Assembly: GCF_004000785.1 (NCBI RefSeq)
Contig: NZ_BILX01000003.1
Coordinates: 167,776-231,775 of the forward strand
From: Paenibacillus ehimensis NBRC 15659
Lineage (GTDB): Bacteria; Bacillota; Bacilli; Paenibacillales; NBRC-103111
Reading direction: 5' to 3'
Length of the DNA: 64,000 bases
Part shown: positions 60,392 to 64,000 of the stretch, piece by piece
Numbering within the stretch: the stretch's first letter is position 1
How the letters are laid out: each line of letters begins with the position of its first letter
Position numbers and translations under genes: made by a program
Notes under the pieces: generated by a model
What the model was told of the DNA's origin: nothing
The model's input: only the letters and a program-made list of their open reading frames with translations
The model's database searches: none

Positions 60392-61483
60392 TCAACGCTT
60401 TTTCGCCAGGATCGTGAAGGATGCGGCCGCCGCGTGCGCGGTCATTCCGACGTCGGTTCCGACCGGAAAGCTTCCTGCACGCCACGCTTCCGGCGTGTAG
60501 GGCAGCGTCGCCGTGCCGAGACGTCCTTCGGACTCGAGGGACTCCAAGGTTTCGTCCGGCCTCAGATCGGACACGATCCGCTCAAGCCCGCTCGGAAGCA
60601 CGGTGCTCCACGGCTTGCTGCCGCCTTCGTTTTCCACGAGACCGACAACCTCGAAGCCCTCCGACTCCAGCAGCAGCACAAGCTCCTTCGGCGTCATTAG
60701 GGCCAGCTCCCGCTCCACCCGGTATCGGGGCTGCTCCAAGCCCTGCACGAACGTTTCGTAGGTCGCGGTCAGCCGGTACGTTTGACGCCGCAGCGACGTT
60801 TCCCCTTCCACGTGCTTGTAAACGATTTTGTCCTTCGGCAGCACCTTGCGCTGCACCGTCTTCCAGCTTGCCTGGGCAGGCGGCAGTAGCAGCTCCACGG
60901 CAAGCAGCCCTTGGGGAACCAGATGCTTCCGGATGTTCCCAAGCACAGCCCGGTGCTCGCTCATCCGGGTCACATGCTGGATAATCCCCTCGGGGCATAG
61001 AACGTGCGTGAACGTCTCCGCAAGCTCCAGCTCCAGCATGTCCTGCTCCACCAGCTTCAGCGTTTCCGCACGATCCTTAAGCACGCGTGGACGCTTTGCT
61101 TCCGCGAGCTTCAGCATGTCCGGACTCCGGTCCACGCCGCATACCCGGATGCCGTGCTGCGCCAGCTCGACGGCGATTCGGCCGGTGCCGGCGCCCAGTT
61201 CAAGCACGTTGGGCGGCCCGGAGAACCCGGCGGCGGTGCCCACAATCCAATCGCGGGCAAAAACGATGCCGGCTTTCCCCGCAAACTGGTCGTACAGCTC
61301 CGCTTCCAGCCCCGCATACGGCGCATTGGCCCGCGGCTCGTGCCGCACGCCCTGAAGGCCGCACCGCGAGCAGACCGTTCCGGCCAAAGCCCCGATCGCC
61401 AGGCCCGCCGGCACGCCGTTGCGGCAATCGCCGAACCATTCGTCATAAATATAATGGCAAAATGAACATTCCGTTGTGGTCAA
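60392..61483 (-). CDS. Rubredoxin-like domain fused to class I SAM methyltransferase
   Basis: Protein of 363 aa. The first about 45 residues read like a rubredoxin: C6-x2-C9 with HYIYDEWFGD, and C38-x2-C41-G, a spacing nearly equal to rubredoxins (C-x2-C-x29-C-x2-C), so an iron or zinc site is expected. Residues about 90-200 form a Rossmann methyltransferase: VLELGAGTGRIAVELAQHGI and VCGVDRSPDMLKLA. The rest (about 200-363) is a substrate domain I do not recognise. It lies 21 bases downstream of the FecB-type binding protein and ends the ABC operon before a terminator. A role in modifying or processing an imported metal chelate is inference. Confidence 0.82.
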   Translation of the reverse strand: MTTTECSFCHYIYDEWFGDCRNGVPAGLAIGALAGTVCSRCGLQGVRHEPRANAPYAGLEAELYDQFAGKAGIVFARDWIVGTAAGFSGPPNVLELGAGTGRIAVELAQHGIRVCGVDRSPDMLKLAEAKRPRVLKDRAETLKLVEQDMLELELAETFTHVLCPEGIIQHVTRMSEHRAVLGNIRKHLVPQGLLAVELLLPPAQASWKTVQRKVLPKDKIVYKHVEGETSLRRQTYRLTATYETFVQGLEQPRYRVERELALMTPKELVLLLESEGFEVVGLVENEGGSKPWSTVLPSGLERIVSDLRPDETLESLESEGRLGTATLPYTPEAWRAGSFPVGTDVGMTAHAAAASFTILAKKR

Positions 61484-61504
61484 CGCCGCTCCTCCTGACG
61501 CTTT

Positions 61505-62512
61505 TTAGTTAAACTTCCCGGGATAAAAGCCCTTCGCCATTTTTTCCAAAGCCGTCGTGTTCCGTACCCCCTCGAACACGTCGGAAAGCGGCATGATGAC
61601 GAACCTGTTGCTCTTGATCGCGGTTACGTTCGCCAAGGCCGGAAGACTCTGCAGAAACTTAATCTTCTCCGCGGCCGACGGCTTGTCGTAGTCGAATATC
61701 AGAATGACCTCGGGATCGCGCTTGACGACTTCCTCCCAGCTGACCTTCGCCCAGCCCTTTTCGACATCGTCGAAAATATTTTTGCCGCCGGCAAGCCGGA
61801 TCAGCTCAGTCGACAACGACTTGCCCGCCGTATAGGCCGTGTCCTGCCCGCTGTCAAAAGCAAACACCCGCAGCGGCTTCTCGGGCTGCCCCACCTTCGT
61901 TTGAATCTCCTTCACTTTCGCTTTCATCGACTCGATCAGCGCGTCGGCTTTGGCCTGCACGCCAAAGATCCGCCCGATATTCGCAATATCCTCATAGACG
62001 TCCTCCAGCGTGCCGAACGGCACATACGTCCCTTTGGCCACATAGGCCTCGATTCCTTTATCCTTTAAGGCTTCGACAGTACCAACGCCGTTTTCGGCGA
62101 AAGCGCTTTTGCGCCCGTAGACGAAATCCGGCTCCGCTCCGAGCAGCACTTCCAGCGAAGGATATTTCGCGGCCAACACCGGAATGGCGGCGTACTTCTC
62201 CTTTAAATCCGGGAGAATTTCGTCGTCCCTATACGCGGTACCGACCATCGACTTCTCCAGGCCAAGCGACAGCATAATTTCCGTCGTGTGCTGGTTTAAG
62301 CTGACGGCCCGCTTGGGTGCTTCCTTGAAGGTGAGCGTGCGGCCCATGTTTTCTATGGTCACGGGGCTGTAGGCCGTCTGGGGCGTTTTTCCGTTCTGCG
62401 GGTTGTCCCCGTTTGCCGCCGGGCTCTTGGGCGGAGTTTGACCGCAAGCGGCTGCTAAACCTAGCGAGAGGACGAGCAGCAGAGGTATAGCAAGCATAGA
62501 GATGCGTTTCAT
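61505..62512 (-). CDS. Metal-chelate ABC transporter substrate-binding lipoprotein (FecB/BtuF type)
   Basis: Lipoprotein of 335 aa. The signal MKRISMLAIPLLLVLSLG ends in a lipobox LAAAC. The two-lobed family features are present: RAVSLNQHTTEIMLSLGLEKSMVGTAYRD in the first lobe, then PSLEVLLGAEPDFVYGRKSAF, and WAKVSWEEVVKRDPEVILIFDYD in the second lobe. It captures an Fe-siderophore, cobalamin or a similar chelate for the ATPase and permease encoded upstream; the ligand cannot be told. Its gene overlaps the ATPase stop by four bases. Confidence 0.92.
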   Translation of the reverse strand: MKRISMLAIPLLLVLSLGLAAACGQTPPKSPAANGDNPQNGKTPQTAYSPVTIENMGRTLTFKEAPKRAVSLNQHTTEIMLSLGLEKSMVGTAYRDDEILPDLKEKYAAIPVLAAKYPSLEVLLGAEPDFVYGRKSAFAENGVGTVEALKDKGIEAYVAKGTYVPFGTLEDVYEDIANIGRIFGVQAKADALIESMKAKVKEIQTKVGQPEKPLRVFAFDSGQDTAYTAGKSLSTELIRLAGGKNIFDDVEKGWAKVSWEEVVKRDPEVILIFDYDKPSAAEKIKFLQSLPALANVTAIKSNRFVIMPLSDVFEGVRNTTALEKMAKGFYPGKFN

Positions 62513-63315
62513 GAAATTAAAGCTCCTTTTGGCGATAAATGAAGTTGCAGCGATTCGGGAAAATACGTAATGTTGAGCTTTCGGGTCACCGGATGCACGG
62601 CCAGCTGCGCGTTCACGCCGAACACCTGGCGCAGCAGCCCCGCCGACATCACTTCCTCGGGCGTGCCCGAAGCGTGCACTTGGCCCGCATGCATCACAAT
62701 GAGCCGGTCGCAGAAAAAACAGGCCATGTTCAAGTCGTGCAGCGCGGATAAGGCGGTAATCCCGAGCGTTTTGACCAAGTCCATCATTTGCAGCTGGTAC
62801 CGGACGTCCAAGTGGTTCGTCGGCTCGTCCATGATCAAAAATTGCGACTGCTGCGCCAACGCCCGGGCGATCAGCACACGCTGCTTCTCTCCCCCGGACA
62901 GGCTGGAAAAGCCCCGCCGCGCATACGTTTCCATCCCCACGCGCTCCAGCGACTGGCTGACCAAGGCTTCGTCTTCCCGCGTATCTGCGGCAAACATCCG
63001 TTTGTGCGGATGGCGTCCCATAAGCACGATATCCCGTACCGTAAAATCAAACGCGGACGACGTCTCTTGACTGACGACGGCCATCCGCTGCGCGGTTTCC
63101 TTGTGGGTCAGCTCGGCCAGCGGCCGCCCGTCCAAGGAAATCCACCCCGCTTGGGGCTCCAGCACGCGGTATATATTTTTGAGCAGCGTCGATTTGCCGC
63201 TCCCGTTCGGACCGATAATGCCGACAAATTCACCGGGATGGATCCGCAGGTCCACTCCTTCAATGATAGGCACTCCCTTCACGCCATAGGAGAGCCCCTG
63301 AACTTCCACCTTCAT
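62509..63315 (-). CDS. ABC transporter ATPase, metal-chelate type (FecE/FhuC-like)
   Basis: ATP-binding subunit of 268 aa: Walker A GPNGSGKST, Q-loop VVSQET, signature LSGGEKQRV, Walker B QFLIMDEPTNHLD and H-loop ALHDLN. The sequence type HPGEFVGIIGPNGSGKSTLLKNIYRVLEP is typical of iron-siderophore importers. Start overlap and spacing put it in one operon with the permease (19 bases upstream) and the binding protein (four-base overlap downstream). Confidence 0.95.
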   Translation of the reverse strand: MKVEVQGLSYGVKGVPIIEGVDLRIHPGEFVGIIGPNGSGKSTLLKNIYRVLEPQAGWISLDGRPLAELTHKETAQRMAVVSQETSSAFDFTVRDIVLMGRHPHKRMFAADTREDEALVSQSLERVGMETYARRGFSSLSGGEKQRVLIARALAQQSQFLIMDEPTNHLDVRYQLQMMDLVKTLGITALSALHDLNMACFFCDRLIVMHAGQVHASGTPEEVMSAGLLRQVFGVNAQLAVHPVTRKLNITYFPESLQLHLSPKGALIS

Positions 63316-63334
63316 CTTCTTGGTCCCCTCCCCT

Positions 63335-64000
63335 CTAGAACGAGTATGAGCTGCGGCGCAGCAGCCAAATGAAGAACGGTCCCCCGCACAGCGCCGTCAC
63401 GATCCCGACCGGCAGCTCCTCCGGCGCGATGACGAGCCGGGCGAACACGTCGGCCCAGATCATGAACGATGCTCCCAGCAATACGCTGACCGGCAGAACA
63501 CGACGGTGATCGGAGCCGACCATCAGCCGGACCAAATGCGGGATCATCAACCCGATAAACCCGATCGCCCCGCTCACGGCAACGATCACCCCGGTCAGCA
63601 GCGAGGTCAGAATAACGAGAACTTTACGGAAGCGGTCCATGTTCACCCCCAAGGTCACGGCCGTCTCTTCCCCCATGAGCAGCGCGTTCAGCGAACGGTA
63701 TTGGAGCAGCAAATACAGCGTACCGGCGACGACAATACAGGACGGAAACGTCAAGTAGCTCCATTTGGCTCCGGTCAGGCTTCCCATCATCCAGAACATC
63801 GCCGAGCGGATGCCTTCTTCCTTGGGAGCCATTGTGACAATGAAGCTGGTCAAGGCCGACAGCATCATCGATACCGCAATACCGGCGAGCAGCAAGCGGG
63901 TATTCGACAGCGCGCCTCCTACGCGGGCCAGCATGTACACCAGCACAATAGCAATCAACGAGCCGATAAAAGCCGAAACGGATAAAGCGTACTGCCCGAA
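63335..64000 (-). CDS. FecCD-family metal-chelate permease, 5' end outside window
   Basis: Inner-membrane permease; 221 codons are visible and the frame is open through the right edge. Visible features: NTRLLLAGIAVSMMLSALTSFI, GSLTGAKWSYL, VNMDRFRKVLVILTSLLTGVIVAVSGAIGFIGLMIPHLVRLMVG, and DVFARLVIAPEELPVGIVTALCGGPFFIWLL, all typical of the BtuC/FhuB family (in order, not contiguous here). About ten helices are expected in the full protein. It heads the visible part of the operon permease-ATPase-binding protein-rubredoxin methyltransferase. Confidence 0.95.
   Translation of the reverse strand, partial: FGQYALSVSAFIGSLIAIVLVYMLARVGGALSNTRLLLAGIAVSMMLSALTSFIVTMAPKEEGIRSAMFWMMGSLTGAKWSYLTFPSCIVVAGTLYLLLQYRSLNALLMGEETAVTLGVNMDRFRKVLVILTSLLTGVIVAVSGAIGFIGLMIPHLVRLMVGSDHRRVLPVSVLLGASFMIWADVFARLVIAPEELPVGIVTALCGGPFFIWLLRRSSYSF

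Noticed and set aside
1..64000. CRISPR arrays, tRNA or rRNA genes, phage modules
   Set aside because: No regularly spaced direct repeats, cloverleaf-like genes, rRNA-like sequence or phage structural genes were seen on reading.

Overview
The window looks like a moderately GC-rich Firmicutes chromosome, most likely Paenibacillus or a close relative. The evidence is strong GGAGG-type ribosome binding sites, sigma-A promoters, YesM/YesN two-component pairs, a GH87 alpha-1,3-glucanase, an iturin-type PKS/NRPS starter protein and many DMT/MFS/MarR/HxlR accessory genes. Genus is inferred from gene content only. I saw no rRNA, tRNA, CRISPR array or complete insertion sequence.

Layout. 1-3810 (minus): a tightly coupled operon of ETF beta, ETF alpha with an N-terminal two-cluster ferredoxin, a free acyl carrier protein and an AMP-forming ligase that runs off the left edge; it looks like activation and flavin-dependent oxidation of a carrier-bound acid. 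4060-5800: HxlR regulator divergent from DoxX, and a 5'-truncated MerR gene, in a visibly AT-richer patch with two copies of a dispersed hairpin repeat. 5796-15686 (minus): a polysaccharide-use locus (YesM kinase, YesN regulator, two sugar ABC permeases, lipoprotein binding protein, secreted GH87 enzyme). 16140-28490: two MFS exporters, a Crp/Fnr regulator with two small DMT proteins, DUF4303 protein, GNAT enzymes, a double-MerR regulator, a P450 divergent from TetR, an APH-like kinase, a frameshifted DinB gene and a secreted phosphodiester-glycosidase-like protein.

28571-51187 (minus) is the centrepiece: a trans malonyl transacylase followed by a giant PKS/NRPS. In order the domains are acyl-AMP ligase, ACP, KS, ACP, aminotransferase, C, adenylation remnant, PCP, then three C-A-PCP modules, the last followed by an epimerase, then a degenerate C, PCP and thioesterase. 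The logic is that of iturin/mycosubtilin starters (beta-amino fatty acid), but with only three intact adenylation domains, so a short lipopeptide (nominally a beta-amino-acyl tripeptide with a D residue at position 3) is expected. A single-base deletion at about 34587 splits the gene into two reading frames inside a C domain.

51424-57876: the synthetase promoter, a 48-codon small ORF coupled to a glycosyltransferase, a MarR-nitroreductase pair and a FAD monooxygenase that share three related operators, and a two-gene CydA-like/cytochrome c operon with a terminator-like leader. 58014-64000: an orphan Tn554-type TnpC, a staphylopine-pathway CntL-like enzyme behind a histidine kinase, and a FecBCD-type metal-chelate ABC transporter in an operon with a rubredoxin-methyltransferase fusion. 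The last block may be a metallophore and metal uptake region, but no opine dehydrogenase (CntM) is present in the window.
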